Shown here piece after piece: positions 1 to 9,390 of a stretch of DNA of 54,882 nucleotides. The number at the start of each line of letters is the position of its first letter. Within the stretch, counting starts at the first letter, position 1. Source of the stretch: an uncultured Acidobacteriia bacterium (GTDB taxonomy: Bacteria; Acidobacteriota; Terriglobia; Bryobacterales; Bryobacteraceae); assembly GCA_903892565.1 (NCBI GenBank), contig CAITIX010000434.1, positions 1 to 54,882 on the forward strand. Reading direction: 5' to 3'. The notes beneath the pieces were generated by a model. It did no database searches. It was given only the letters and a program-made list of their open reading frames with translations, and was not told the DNA's origin. The position numbers and the translations under genes were made by a program.

Positions 1-57
1 CGCTCCGTTTCCGCCGCGGAGTACTGCTGTGAGGTGTCCAACCTCCAGCTTCCCCCG

Positions 58-75
58 CCGCTTTTTCAAAAGCGG
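58..75. repeat. Perfect 8-bp stem hairpin
   Basis: CCGCTTTT and AAAAGCGG face each other across two bases. It lies just left of the transposase remnant. It could be the terminator of a gene beyond the window edge or a scattered palindrome; nothing here decides between them. Confidence 0.45.
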
Positions 76-116
76 ACAGTTCATGTGTGAATTAGACCGG
101 ACAGATCACATACTAG

Positions 117-941
117 CGACATCGCTGGTTCGTTGGGCTGGACATGGACGACGCGGTGTGGGATGTGACGGTGTTCACGAAGAATCGCGAGCGGCTGTTG
201 AAGAGTGAAGTGTCGGATGGCTTCTTCGAACAAGTATTGAAACAGGCGCGGGCGCAGCAGTTGCTCTCGGCCGATCACTTCACGGTGGACGGCACGCTGA
301 TGGAAGCCTGGGCGGGCCAGAAGAGTTTTCAACGCAAGGATGGCAAGACGCAGCCGCCCGAAGATGGCGGCAGCAATCCGACGGTAAACTTTCACGGCGA
401 GGAGCGGCGCAATGACACGCATCGATCCACGACCGATCCCGAGGCGCGGCTGTTCAAGAAGTCGCGCGGCAGCGAGTCGAAGTTGAGCTACATGGCGCAT
501 GTGTTGATGGAAAATCGCAACGGCTTGGTGGTGGATACGCGGCTCACGAAGTCGACCGGCAAGGCCGAGCGCGAGTCGGCCTGGATGATGGCTTGGCGCG
601 TGGCCCGGGGCGAGCGGCGCATCACGCTGGGCGGCGATAAGAACTATGACACGCAGCAACTGGTGGCGTCGTTACGTGGGATCAAGGCGACGCCGCATGT
701 GGCCCAAAACGAACATGCGCGGCGCACCAGCGCGATTGATGAACGCACCACCAGACACGATGGCTACGCCGTGAGCCAACGCAAGCGCGTCGAGGAGATC
801 TTCGGCTGGATAAAAACCATAGCTGGCCTGCGCAAGACCAAGCACCGCGGACGTAAACGAGTCGGATGGATGTTCACCTTCGCCGCGGCCGCGTTCAACT
901 TGGTGAGGTTACGAAATCTCACCGCACTCGCTGCGGTCTGA
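117..941 (+). pseudogene. IS5-family transposase, N-terminus missing
   Basis: This is the C-terminal three quarters of a DDE transposase of the IS5 type. Numbering from the ATG at 144, the first catalytic Asp is D49 (VDGTLMEAWA), the second D165 (GGDKNYD), and the Glu lies at 217/218 in VEEIFGWIK. The family block STTDPEARL is also present. Sequence resembling the family continues in frame upstream of the ATG (about residues -8 to -1, ending VGLD) and then hits a TAG at 114-116. The N-terminal region of about 90 residues (DUF772) normal for the family is absent. The catalytic core is intact but the protein is probably inactive. Full-length family members are about 350 residues; this is from recalled family knowledge. 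Confidence 0.85.
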
Positions 942-977
942 GGCCCCCCTTCGGCCATGAGCCGCAAGAATGCGGCT
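921..977. repeat. Two adjacent hairpins at the transposase 3' end
   Basis: ACCGCA/TGCGGT (921-937) overlaps the last codons of the transposase. AGCCGCA/TGCGGCT with loop AGAA (960-977) follows the stop. The second stem shares its TGCGGC core with the hairpin between dnaG and rpoD at 20753-20768. Confidence 0.5.
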
Positions 978-1042
978 CCAGCGAGAGCTCAACCGACACA
1001 CAAAACCTACGCGGCAAGCTTCTCTTTGCCGAATTTAGCCGA

Positions 1043-1060
1043 TTTTCCGCAGTCTGCTAA
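1043..1060 (+). mobile_element. Candidate right end of the IS5-type element
   Basis: A T-rich string leading into CCGCAGTCTGCTAA lies about 100 bp after the transposase stop. It resembles the terminal repeats recalled for IS5-group elements. No matching left end is present, which fits loss of the 5' part, so the boundary is inferred. Confidence 0.3.
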
Positions 1061-1174
1061 AGAGCGGTATCAATGTTGCCGGTTCATCGCAAATGGAAAT
1101 GGTCCACTAGCGCCATGGAATGCGGTTTGCTTTCGTGCGACGCGCGCGGGCGGCCCCAGCTTGCAATCCCGGGA

Positions 1175-2326
1175 CTATAGCTTCTTGATCAAGATCACGC
1201 CCGCTTCGGTGACCTTGCCCGGCGCATTTTCGAGCGTAAAGCGGACTTCCAAAAGATTAAATGCGCTGGCCGGTATCAGCGTAACTTTGCCTGTCGCGCC
1301 CTCTGCCGTTTGGAGCGGGAAGGATTGCTCGCGCCCCTCTTGCATGGGTCCACGGAACGTGAATTTCACGGCAGGATCCTTCTTAGGCAGCACGTCAAAC
1401 GTGGCGCTGACAGTTCCGCTCATCTGGCCGTTTTCGAATTTCCCTTCGATGTCGAACGCCGTCGGCGGTACGCCGGTAAACGTAGACACGCCTTTTAGAA
1501 ATTCCCAGGCTCCGGTATAACGAGTCAGCGGTAGGCTGTTGGGCCGGCGGGACGAAGAGGTAGCGATTGTGGGCTGCGGGGTTTTTACCGGAGTGGGGGC
1601 GGGGAGCGGATCCAAAGTTCCTGACGGAGTGGAGGGTCGCGAGATAAAGGGCGGTGCAACGTCGGACAACGCGACGCCGCGGGCCCCGCTGGAGAGCGCG
1701 CGATAATAGCCTGGCCAGGCGTCGGCCAGGCGGTCGGCTGAGAGTGCGGATTCCTCGAAATTGTCGGCGATGGCCTGGATCTGGTCTTCCGCTGCTTTCG
1801 CCGCCCGCTCGACGGATTCGTTGGCGATCTTCACGGCTCCCGTGCTGGATTGGCGAGCTTCCACGCCAGATTTGGCGGCGGCAAGCGCGTTGCGCTCTTT
1901 ATCCAGCGCTCGTCGCAGACGCTGAATGCCCTCGTCCGGATCGTTCGCGAGGGCGCCGATACTCTTGGCTAAGGCTGCGTCCTGCGAGGCAAACAACTCT
2001 GTTGCTGCGGAATCAGAAGGAACGTCGAGCGCGATGGACAGAGGCTGCAGCTGATTGGCGGTTTCCAGGATCTGGGCGCGTTGGGCTTCGAGGAGCGCCT
2101 TGCGAGCGTTCTCGTACTTTACGGCCTCGGCGGCAGCGCGATCGGTGCGGATGGCCAGTCTTTCGCGGGCGACGGAAGCGTCGCGTTCCAGTCCGGCGGC
2201 GTTGCGGATCCACGCGTCATACGGTTCCTGATACGAGGGCTCCTGATACGAGGGCGGCGACTGTGCCGGCAGAGAGCCCACGGCAAGGAGCGACAGAAGC
2301 AAAACCGGTGCGCGGAGTTTCATCAT
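1175..2326 (-). CDS. Secreted helical protein of unknown function
   Basis: A 383-residue protein with a clear N-terminal signal peptide (MMKLRAPVLLLSLLAVGS). Directly after the cleavage region comes an exact duplication, SYQEP-SYQEP. Residues about 40-220 are rich in Ala, Glu, Arg and Gln and look like long helices or coiled coil. A Pro/Thr/Ser linker follows (about 225-265), then a compact C-terminal part (about 270-383) with alternating hydrophobics that may be a small beta domain. I recognise no family. Its ATG overlaps the stop of the upstream gene by four bases (ATGA), so the two are probably translationally coupled and act together outside the cytoplasm. Confidence 0.7.
   Translation of the reverse strand: MMKLRAPVLLLSLLAVGSLPAQSPPSYQEPSYQEPYDAWIRNAAGLERDASVARERLAIRTDRAAAEAVKYENARKALLEAQRAQILETANQLQPLSIALDVPSDSAATELFASQDAALAKSIGALANDPDEGIQRLRRALDKERNALAAAKSGVEARQSSTGAVKIANESVERAAKAAEDQIQAIADNFEESALSADRLADAWPGYYRALSSGARGVALSDVAPPFISRPSTPSGTLDPLPAPTPVKTPQPTIATSSSRRPNSLPLTRYTGAWEFLKGVSTFTGVPPTAFDIEGKFENGQMSGTVSATFDVLPKKDPAVKFTFRGPMQEGREQSFPLQTAEGATGKVTLIPASAFNLLEVRFTLENAPGKVTEAGVILIKKL
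2226..2255. repeat. Exact 15-bp tandem duplication (2 copies)
   Basis: TCCTGATACGAGGGC occurs at 2226-2240 and again at 2241-2255. It encodes the SYQEP duplication at the mature N-terminus of the 1175-2326 protein, in frame. Confidence 0.9.
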
Positions 2327-3174
2327 TTGCTTGTCTTACTTGTGCTCGTCTTACTTGTGCTCGTCTTGCTTGTGCTCGTCTTGCTTGTGCTCGCCTTGCT
2401 TGTGCTCGCCTTGCCTGTAGCTTTTCGCGGCGTACTGGGTGCCGAGCCGGTGAGCGAGCATTCCACCTGCCCTCGGGCGATGCGCGCCGCATAGTATGCG
2501 CTCCAGCGGTCGCGTTCTCCGGCGATTGCTTTCACGTGGTTTTCGATGGACGCATCGCGTAATTGCGCAGCCCGTATGACTTCGTTCCAGCGGGCGTTCA
2601 ACTCGGCGACCTGGGTTTCCCTCTCGGAGGACTGGCTGGTCAGGGCCTCCGAATTTCGCGAGATGCCATCGAGGACACGCGCTGCGGGAGCGAGGGCGGC
2701 GATGGTGCGCAAGCTTTCCTTTAAGTCGAGCGCCTGGTCTTCCAGACGCGTCTGGGCTTTTTCGGAATCGGCGCGCTCGTTCTTCCAACTGGCAACCAGA
2801 GCATCGTTTTCCTCGATGAGTCTGCGGGCGATTTTCACTTGCTCCTTCGAGCGGTCCTGCAGTTCTTGCCAGTAAGCTCCCATGGCGGCAAAGCGCACAT
2901 CGGAGGCGCGAGAGACTTCTTCAATGGCGGATTTGACACTTGCGTCGCAGGGTAACAGGCGTGCGACCTTTGGCTCCAGGGCGGAGGCCAGAGCGACCCA
3001 TTCCGCGTTCTTTTGCTCGGCGGTGCGGACGGCCTCGGAGCCTGCGGGTTTCAAATCGGGCGCCGCAGGAGGCTCCTGTGAGAATGCCGTGGATACCAGC
3101 AAAATGCCCAAGGCGATGCCGGACCGAATACGCGTACCTGAGATTTGAAATCGTACTAAAGGTACCACTGACAT
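2323..3174 (-). CDS. Secreted coiled-coil protein with STSKT repeat tail
   Basis: A 283-residue protein whose first 32 residues form a signal peptide after a basic stretch, ending near AFSQEPP. The body (about 35-245) is almost wholly helical, with heptad-like Ala/Leu/Glu/Arg spacing and several Trp residues. The last 30 residues are a Ser/Thr/Lys tail made from repeats of the pentapeptide STSKT. No family is recognised. It is the first gene of a two-gene unit with the 1175-2326 gene and is divergent from ispG. The basic low-complexity tail could bind the envelope or nucleic acid; that is speculation. Confidence 0.7.
   Translation of the reverse strand: MSVVPLVRFQISGTRIRSGIALGILLVSTAFSQEPPAAPDLKPAGSEAVRTAEQKNAEWVALASALEPKVARLLPCDASVKSAIEEVSRASDVRFAAMGAYWQELQDRSKEQVKIARRLIEENDALVASWKNERADSEKAQTRLEDQALDLKESLRTIAALAPAARVLDGISRNSEALTSQSSERETQVAELNARWNEVIRAAQLRDASIENHVKAIAGERDRWSAYYAARIARGQVECSLTGSAPSTPRKATGKASTSKASTSKTSTSKTSTSKTSTSKTSK
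2339..2408. repeat. 15-bp minisatellite, five core copies
   Basis: The core CTTGTGCTCG recurs exactly at 2339, 2354, 2369, 2384 and 2399, with degenerate half units on both sides. It encodes the STSKT tail of the 2323-3174 protein. Copy-number change would keep the frame. Confidence 0.9.
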
Positions 3175-3285
3175 GAGCTTAAGGAACCGATGCAGGCTCT
3201 GTCAATCTGCTTTGGCACGCACAGCCGAGGGGGGGTTCGCTAAAATAGAGGTTCTTACACTTTGCAGGTGGGCTCAGGAGGCAGC

Positions 3286-4542
3286 ATGGCAGCGAATTCC
3301 CGGCGCAAGTCCGTGGTGGCGGAAATTGGAACGGCTGGAACGGCGCGGGTGAAAGTGGGCGGAGGCCATCCGATCGTCGTGCAATCGATGACGAATACGG
3401 ATACGGCGGATGCTCCTTCGACCGTGAACCAGGTGATGGCGCTGGCGAAGGCCGGGTCCGAGATGGTGCGCGTCACGGTGAATACGGAAGACGCCGCGAA
3501 GGCCGTGCCTCGGATTGTAGAAGCGCTCGATAAGTTCGGCGTTCGGGTTCCGATCATCGGGGATTTTCACTACAACGGCCATTTGCTGCTGAAGAAATAT
3601 CCGGACATGGCGCGCGCTCTTGCCAAGTACCGGATCAATCCCGGCAACGTCAACATCGGCAAGAAGCACGACGACAATTTCCGCACCATGATCGAAGCGG
3701 CGGTGGAGTATGAGCGTCCCGTGCGCATCGGCGTGAACTGGGGATCGCTCGATCAGGCGTTGCTCACCCGCATGATGGACGAAAACAATTTGCTGCCGGA
3801 GCCGCTCGATGCCAAGCTCGTGACACTGCGGGCCATCGTGGTCAGCGCGGTGGAATCGGCCAAAGCTGCGGAGCAGTATGGATTGCCGCACAACCGCATT
3901 ATCTTGAGCGCCAAGGTCAGCGGTGTGCAGGATTTAATCACGGTGTATCGCATGTTGGCGGTGGAATGCGATTATCCTCTGCATCTGGGGCTGACGGAAG
4001 CGGGGCTCGGAGCAAAAGGCATCGTCGCAACGTCGATTGCGCTGGGCGTGCTGCTGCAGGAAGGGATCGGCGATACGATCCGCGCGTCGCTGACGCCCAT
4101 GCCGAATGGCGATCGCGCCGAAGAAGTTTTCGTTTCGCAGCAAGTTTTACAATCGCTGGAGCTGCGCAGCTTTACGCCCCAGGTCACGTCCTGCCCGGGC
4201 TGCGGACGCACCACCAGCACGTTCTTCCAGGACATGGCGGACCAGATCCAGACCTATTTGCGCACGCAGATGCCGGTGTGGAAGGTGCGCTACAACGGCG
4301 TGGAAGAGATGAAGGTCGCGGTGATGGGCTGCGTGGTGAACGGGCCGGGTGAATCGAAGCACGCGAATCTGGGCATCTCACTGCCGGGAACGTTTGAAGA
4401 TCCGGTTGCGCCCGTGTATGTGGACGGAAAGCTGAAATGCACGCTGCGCGGCGATCATATCGTCAAGGAATTTATCGACATCCTGGATCAATACGTGGAC
4501 CGCACGTACGTGGCGCGCACGCAGGAAACAGTAGTCGCTTAA
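3286..4542 (+). CDS. ispG: 4-hydroxy-3-methylbut-2-enyl diphosphate synthase
   Basis: IspG (GcpE) performs the penultimate step of the MEP isoprenoid pathway, reducing ME-cPP to HMBPP with a [4Fe-4S] cluster in the cytosol. The 418-residue protein has the family N-terminal block ([19 protein letters not shown]), a TIM-barrel body, and the cluster ligands C303, C306 (CPGCGRT) and C349 (GCVVNGPGE), with the conserved Glu at about 356. A TTG at 3262 would add eight residues. I chose ATG 3286 because AGGAG lies five bases before it. The gene stands alone. Its stop overlaps by four bases the stop region of the convergent hydrolase gene. Confidence 0.96.
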   Translation: MAANSRRKSVVAEIGTAGTARVKVGGGHPIVVQSMTNTDTADAPSTVNQVMALAKAGSEMVRVTVNTEDAAKAVPRIVEALDKFGVRVPIIGDFHYNGHLLLKKYPDMARALAKYRINPGNVNIGKKHDDNFRTMIEAAVEYERPVRIGVNWGSLDQALLTRMMDENNLLPEPLDAKLVTLRAIVVSAVESAKAAEQYGLPHNRIILSAKVSGVQDLITVYRMLAVECDYPLHLGLTEAGLGAKGIVATSIALGVLLQEGIGDTIRASLTPMPNGDRAEEVFVSQQVLQSLELRSFTPQVTSCPGCGRTTSTFFQDMADQIQTYLRTQMPVWKVRYNGVEEMKVAVMGCVVNGPGESKHANLGISLPGTFEDPVAPVYVDGKLKCTLRGDHIVKEFIDILDQYVDRTYVARTQETVVA

Positions 4543-5411
4543 TCCGATAAAAACCGTTTCGTTTCGCTGAGGAATAGGTCCAGGCGATCGTGATGCAGCC
4601 AGTGCCCGGCGCGATCTACCTTGACGATCTGACGGTTGCGGATTCCCTGTGCGAGTGGCTCGGTTTCGGGATCTTTAGCGAAACTCTCGCGTCCCCAAAA
4701 CAACAGCGTGGGGCAGGAGATCTGCTGGAGAATTTCGGCGGAGTCTGCTGGAGTGTTGATAAATGTGGGCAAGAGCCGTACGTAGTTATCAAACTTCCAC
4801 ACCATGGATCCATCGGCATTCCAGTTGGTGCCGTGGAGCGTGAGATGTTCGGCGACCTCATCGGAAAGAAATTGATTCGCTTCTTTCATGCGGGCCACGG
4901 CGGTGGCGAGATCCGGGTAGCTGTGGGGAGCGCGGCCTTCGCCCGCACGTGTGCGGTCGATCCATTTGCGGAGGCGTTCGGGGGCCGTGCCCTTGCGTTC
5001 CTGGATCGGTAGGCCGATGCCTTCGATGGCGACGAGCTTCTTCACGCGTTCGGGGAACGTTCCAGAGTAGAGCAGAGTCGTGATCGCGCCGAGCGAATGG
5101 CCGAGGAGATAGATCGGTTCCTTCTGGATAATATCGGCCCACGTCGCCAGATCGAGGACGTGCTCCAGGACGCTGTAGAGAGCGCCAGGAGCCCAGTTGC
5201 TATTACCGTGGCCACGGAGGTCGAGCGCGTAGACGTGGAAATCCTCGCGCAGCGCGCGCGCCACCCAATCCCAACTGCGGGCGTGATCCAATCCGCCGTG
5301 AACCAGGAGGAGCGCTGGCTTTCCTTTTGATCCCCAGTCCCAAAACTGGAGCTTCAAACGATGCGAGTAGAAGAAGTGCGAAACGGGTTCCAAGGAGAGG
5401 CTGCTGTCCAT
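4539..5411 (-). CDS. Alpha/beta hydrolase
   Basis: A 290-residue alpha/beta-hydrolase-fold enzyme. Visible features are the oxyanion-hole strand [14 protein letters not shown] (about 35-48), the nucleophile elbow GHSLGA with S106, and the catalytic His H270 in AGHWLHHD. The acid is probably the Asp near residue 247 after LLFWGRESF. There is no signal peptide, so it is likely cytosolic. The substrate cannot be told from sequence; the fold includes esterases, epoxide hydrolases and C-C hydrolases. It is the last gene of a leftward run after the NagK-like gene (41-bp gap). Confidence 0.88.
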   Translation of the reverse strand: MDSSLSLEPVSHFFYSHRLKLQFWDWGSKGKPALLLVHGGLDHARSWDWVARALREDFHVYALDLRGHGNSNWAPGALYSVLEHVLDLATWADIIQKEPIYLLGHSLGAITTLLYSGTFPERVKKLVAIEGIGLPIQERKGTAPERLRKWIDRTRAGEGRAPHSYPDLATAVARMKEANQFLSDEVAEHLTLHGTNWNADGSMVWKFDNYVRLLPTFINTPADSAEILQQISCPTLLFWGRESFAKDPETEPLAQGIRNRQIVKVDRAGHWLHHDRLDLFLSETKRFLSD

Positions 5412-5452
5412 GTCTTGCTTCTATTAGACCCCGAATTCACTCGCTGCTTGAT

Positions 5453-6406
5453 TTAGAGATCCGTATGTGGTCCCGAGGGTAGTTCATGAACGCCTGCAAT
5501 GCGACATGCCTCGATCAATGCGCCCGTTGCGGGGCCGTAAAGCGGAGGATGAATCATGCCGTCGCCTTCCAGTTCCAGGATGAGGCGAAATCGCTCCAGA
5601 AATAGCGAGCTTTCGAAGACGCCGCCAATGTAGGAAGTCGCGGACGTTTCGCCCCGCTGAAACAGTTGCCGGCGCACGGCGGCGACGTACGTCGCAAGTG
5701 TTTGCGCGCCCGTCATCAGGATTTCATGCGCCGCGTGATCGCCTTCTCTCGCGGCCTGATCGACCAACGGCGCGTAAGAGGCCACGCGGGCACGCGGAAA
5801 ATCGGGCGTATAAAAACGATGCAGCAGATCGATGGCGCTATGGGCGCCCGTGGCGCGCAGAAGAGCTTCGCGCAGCGTGGTTGCCGATCCCCAGCCTTCT
5901 TCGAAACGGAGAATCGCCCGCAAGGCCTGGCGGACGATATCGTACGCGCTGCCTTCGTCGCCGAATGCGTAGCCCCAGCCTCCAGCGCGCGCGATCATCC
6001 CGAAAGAGTTGCGTCCATAGGCGATGGATCCGGTTCCGGCAATGGCGATGACGCCCGGCTTTCCGCCCAACGCTCCGGTGAGCGCGATGTGCGCGTCGTT
6101 GACGATGAGGTAGTGATTCGCGCGAATGGCTTCTCTCGTCAGCGCGTCCTTATCGTGAGTGCCGCCGCTGAAACCCAGGCAGGCGGCTTCGAAATGGACG
6201 TCCACACATCCGGCCATTTCTTGAGCTGTTCGCACCGCCCGGCCGATGGCGCCCATAAAACGTTCGCGAGCTTCGGACTTGGCGACGTGATTACATGGTC
6301 CCGCTTTTCCGATGCCGAGGACGGCACCAGTTTGATCGCCGATGACCGCGACGGTGCTCGATTGTCCGCCATCTACGCCGAGAAACCATTTACGTTCGTC
6401 TGCCAT
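5453..6406 (-). CDS. N-acetylglucosamine kinase-like BadF/BadG ATPase
   Basis: A 317-residue sugar kinase of the ASKHA superfamily, BadF/BadG/BcrA/BcrD type. It shows the phosphate-1 loop GVDGGQSST (10-18), the catalytic Asp in VNDAHIA (D104), the phosphate-2 loop GTGSIAYG (124-131) and the glycine-rich GGWGYAFGDEGSAYD (142-156). The family includes N-acetylglucosamine and N-acetylmuramic acid kinases used in wall-sugar salvage, and this is the most likely role. It starts 11 bases after the glycosyltransferase stop on the same strand, suggesting cotranscription. Confidence 0.85.
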   Translation of the reverse strand: MADERKWFLGVDGGQSSTVAVIGDQTGAVLGIGKAGPCNHVAKSEARERFMGAIGRAVRTAQEMAGCVDVHFEAACLGFSGGTHDKDALTREAIRANHYLIVNDAHIALTGALGGKPGVIAIAGTGSIAYGRNSFGMIARAGGWGYAFGDEGSAYDIVRQALRAILRFEEGWGSATTLREALLRATGAHSAIDLLHRFYTPDFPRARVASYAPLVDQAAREGDHAAHEILMTGAQTLATYVAAVRRQLFQRGETSATSYIGGVFESSLFLERFRLILELEGDGMIHPPLYGPATGALIEACRIAGVHELPSGPHTDL

Positions 6407-6417
6407 TCCGCTCCATC

Positions 6418-8721
6418 TTACTTATATACGTTCACGCCGTCAGCTTTGTATATGGTCACGCCTTCGACTTTGTATATCGTCACGCCTTCGGCGTGGCCAG
6501 CAACAGAAAAATTCCAACTGGCCGGATCCTTGGCATAAACGTCGGCCCCCGGTTCGTTGTCGCGTACTAGAAGATAGCGGACGCCTCGCGCGCGAAGCTC
6601 GTAATTCGCTGCGAGCGGCAAGGACGTTTCGGGAGACAGCGTAAGCTGCTCTGTTTGCGAAATGACGGGCGCCCAGTGTCCGGCAGCGTCCATCTCTTCG
6701 AGTTGCAGTCGGACGTCAGGATTGTCGCCGCTGGTTTCGATATTTACTTGATCGATACGAGACGGTGGGCCGAAGTCGACGTCAACAAAGTTTCCCGGCG
6801 CTGCCGTTTCCCATGTCCGCCAACGCGTCACAGGAGAATGATCGAACGCGTAGCCGACGCCCCAGGGATTCGGAAATGCGCGCAGGCGCCACGCAGGGGA
6901 GCGCGGGATCTCCTTGCCCGCCAGGAAAAAACGCAGTTCGTGGATGCTCCAGAGCTCATCGGCCTTCGGCATCACTGCGGTTTCGACGACACGAAGGCGT
7001 TGCGCGGCGCGCGCAGGAAAACGAAGGACAGTGGCGAGCGATGGACGCGACGGGGTGTGCCACGCAGAATAGAGAACGTCCATCAAGTCGTCGTTGTGCG
7101 CTCCGCCGAAGCGCACAAGCATTTCGCGGGCGGTGTAGAAATCGGCAAAGCTGCTGGTGGCCAGGATCTTCTCGCCGGGAGGAACGGTCTGTTCGATGAA
7201 TCTGGCGATGCGATAATTTGGGACTTCGCTTAAGTAGCTATTTTCGGATTGTTGCCGCAACGCCCCGCGAATGGGGGTTCTGCGCAGGACCCAGGCATCG
7301 GGAGAAGCGTAGCGCCGCAGATTCCGCGGCCAAGAAGCGGTCGCGTGGACGGCGATGAGCACGACGAGCAGCAGGGGGAGATCCTCTAGTGCAAGCGCCA
7401 ACGCGAACGAGAGAAAGGGCAGGGCAGGGAGGAGAAACCGCGTCTGGATATTCGCCGGATAGCTTAGAAGAAGCAGCACGGCGGGCAAAAGTACGCGTCT
7501 CCCTTGCGGTTTTCGCAGCGCCAGCAGTGCGAGTGGCACGAGCAGCACGAGCAGGAATACGGGTCCCAGGGGATTTTGCAGCACGCCACCACTGACGAAG
7601 GCCATCCACGGCAGCGTAGAGCGGTCCGCGACGGCGTAGGATCGGACCACTTCCCGCCACAGCCGTTCGACATCCGGATGAATATATGGGTTGCGAAAAA
7701 CTTGGTTGGCGAAGGGTGCGATGGGATTGTGGACGTAGATCCAATCTTTCAAGAGCCAAGGCGCGGCCATGATTGCCGCGCACGCCGCTACCACGAAGAC
7801 CGGACGCCAGGAGCGCGCGCGCCACAATACATAACCAAGTGCGTAGATCGCCATCAATGCAGCGGTGTACTTCGCGGCGTAACAATATCCCGCGAGTAAG
7901 CCGATGCAAGCGAGAAACGCATGGTCACGCGTTTTGTCCCACAGTTCGACGAAATAAAATGTGCAGAAGACAGCGGCTGCAGCGCCGAGGTCGACATAGG
8001 CCGAGGTCCCGACAACGCCAGCGACGGGGCTCAAGTACACCAACAACGCGGCGGCCTCTCCTGCCAGAGCATTCCCGACCCGATATCCGTAGGCTCGGAT
8101 CGCGAGGGCTAATGCGATTAGGAATGCGAGATGAACGAGTGCGGCGGCCGAGCCCGCACCAGCCAGCGTGCTGATATCAGAATGTTGCGTAAGCAACGCC
8201 TGTGCGATCGCATAAGCCGGCAGGAAGATCATCTCAATGCCTTCGCTTAACGTCGAGTAGAAGTTCGTTGGCACGGCTTCGAAACCGTGCGCGTGAAGAT
8301 AGCGAGCGATGAGCGGAAGATGGTACGCCGTGCCGTCCGGGCTGATCTCGGGCGCCCAGGCGCAGAAGATATAGACAACGGTAAACGTAGTTGCGATGGC
8401 TGCAAACACAATGTGGATCGTGCGAATGAGGCTGGTGGATTTCGGGATGTCCGTTCGCGCGGGGAGGCTCCCGTGGCCCGTCCACAGCGCAGCGGCGAGA
8501 ATCGCGAAGAGCATGCCGGCCAATACGGATACGTATGCAACGTGCAGCGTCAATATTACGAAGACAAGTAAATGAAGGAGCGCCGCGCCGCTGACGAACG
8601 CGAGTGGAGCTTTTTCCGCACACAGCAGCGTGATTCGCAATCGCGCGAGAAATAAGCTTCCCAGTGCGTACGTAGCGACGATCGTGAGGAATGCGCCGAT
8701 GAGGGGCGCGAGTGCTGTCAT
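6418..8721 (-). CDS. GT39-like membrane glycosyltransferase with lectin-like C-terminal region
   Basis: A 767-residue polytopic membrane protein with roughly eleven hydrophobic segments in the first 480 residues. After segment three comes DGTAYHLPLIARY (D129), the usual place of the catalytic acid in GT-C (family 39/83) enzymes that take sugar from polyprenyl phosphate. The soluble C-terminal part, about 640-735, has a jelly-roll-like pattern (VDFGPPSRIDQVNIET) resembling F5/8-type carbohydrate-binding domains. The protein ends in three copies of an eight-residue unit, (A/V)(E/D)GV(T/N)(I/V)YK. It probably glycosylates an extracytoplasmic acceptor. Its ATG lies seven bases after the lipoprotein gene. 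Confidence 0.78.
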   Translation of the reverse strand: MTALAPLIGAFLTIVATYALGSLFLARLRITLLCAEKAPLAFVSGAALLHLLVFVILTLHVAYVSVLAGMLFAILAAALWTGHGSLPARTDIPKSTSLIRTIHIVFAAIATTFTVVYIFCAWAPEISPDGTAYHLPLIARYLHAHGFEAVPTNFYSTLSEGIEMIFLPAYAIAQALLTQHSDISTLAGAGSAAALVHLAFLIALALAIRAYGYRVGNALAGEAAALLVYLSPVAGVVGTSAYVDLGAAAAVFCTFYFVELWDKTRDHAFLACIGLLAGYCYAAKYTAALMAIYALGYVLWRARSWRPVFVVAACAAIMAAPWLLKDWIYVHNPIAPFANQVFRNPYIHPDVERLWREVVRSYAVADRSTLPWMAFVSGGVLQNPLGPVFLLVLLVPLALLALRKPQGRRVLLPAVLLLLSYPANIQTRFLLPALPFLSFALALALEDLPLLLVVLIAVHATASWPRNLRRYASPDAWVLRRTPIRGALRQQSENSYLSEVPNYRIARFIEQTVPPGEKILATSSFADFYTAREMLVRFGGAHNDDLMDVLYSAWHTPSRPSLATVLRFPARAAQRLRVVETAVMPKADELWSIHELRFFLAGKEIPRSPAWRLRAFPNPWGVGYAFDHSPVTRWRTWETAAPGNFVDVDFGPPSRIDQVNIETSGDNPDVRLQLEEMDAAGHWAPVISQTEQLTLSPETSLPLAANYELRARGVRYLLVRDNEPGADVYAKDPASWNFSVAGHAEGVTIYKVEGVTIYKADGVNVYK
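6421..6492. repeat. 24-bp tandem triplication at a CDS 3' end
   Basis: Units 6421-6444, 6445-6468 and 6469-6492 are near-identical and encode the three EGVTIYK-type octapeptides that end the glycosyltransferase. The outermost copy, next to the stop, is the most diverged. Confidence 0.88.
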
Positions 8722-8728
8722 GCAGCTC

Positions 8729-9274
8729 TCAATTCCTCGTCAGGCCGAGTGAGACGAGCAGAAAGCCGTATGCTCGTCCACTCTGCTGTTCCACGTAGGT
8801 CTTGTCGATCTCGGCGCCGAGCGTGGTGTCGCCTCCGGTGATCCATTCCGGAGGAACGTCTTTCTCGAACGTATATTCGCCGGCTGCTGTGTACGGTCTG
8901 GAATCGAGCGCGTGGCCATTGACCAGGAACGTGAGCGTGACGGGGCCGATGGATTTCAGGGTCTGCTGGGGGATCGCGAAATCCATGAAATAGGTACGTC
9001 GCGTGTGCTCTGGTACCTGCAGGCGAAGTAAGGGACGTTTGCCGGTCCAACACCAAGTGCCGGAAAGAGGATCGAACACATCGGCCACGAAATGTTCCTG
9101 GGCGTCTACGTCCGTCATGCGGACGATTCTTTCCCATCGGTCTGGATCGTCAAACACCGGACGTTGCATGGGCGCTGCATAGGACTCGGGCCAATGCTCG
9201 CAAGCGCACAGCGGCAGGATGGCCAGGAGAAGGAAGCCTGCTCGGATGGCCGATTCCGGGGTCGTCAACGGCAT
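8729..9274 (-). CDS. Putative lipoprotein, unknown function
   Basis: A 181-residue protein. The hydrophobic N-terminus ends in LPLCAC, a plausible lipobox with the second Cys as the lipidated residue. The mature part is beta-rich and Trp/Tyr-containing, with no recognised domain; its final hundred residues read like a sandwich domain (VTLTFLVNGHALDSRPY). It is the first gene of the leftward set with the GT39-like enzyme, so it may assist or anchor that transferase. A TATAGT box on the minus strand (complement of 9281-9290 region) sits only about eight bases before the ATG. Confidence 0.65.
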   Translation of the reverse strand: MPLTTPESAIRAGFLLLAILPLCACEHWPESYAAPMQRPVFDDPDRWERIVRMTDVDAQEHFVADVFDPLSGTWCWTGKRPLLRLQVPEHTRRTYFMDFAIPQQTLKSIGPVTLTFLVNGHALDSRPYTAAGEYTFEKDVPPEWITGGDTTLGAEIDKTYVEQQSGRAYGFLLVSLGLTRN

Positions 9275-9390
9275 TGTCCGTTACTATAGCGAAGTTGCTT
9301 TCCGGAAATAAATCAGGGCCGGCCACAAACGTTTTCCGGCCCGATCCGTCTGTCTGCAGTGTGTCCGCATGTTAGATTGAAGAAATCACG

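Noticed and set aside
2339-2408. CRISPR array
   Set aside because: The units are 15 bp with no spacers and encode a low-complexity protein tail.
3212-3246. ispG promoter TTGGCA ... TAAAAT
   Set aside because: The spacing of 23 bp is too long for a sigma-70 promoter.
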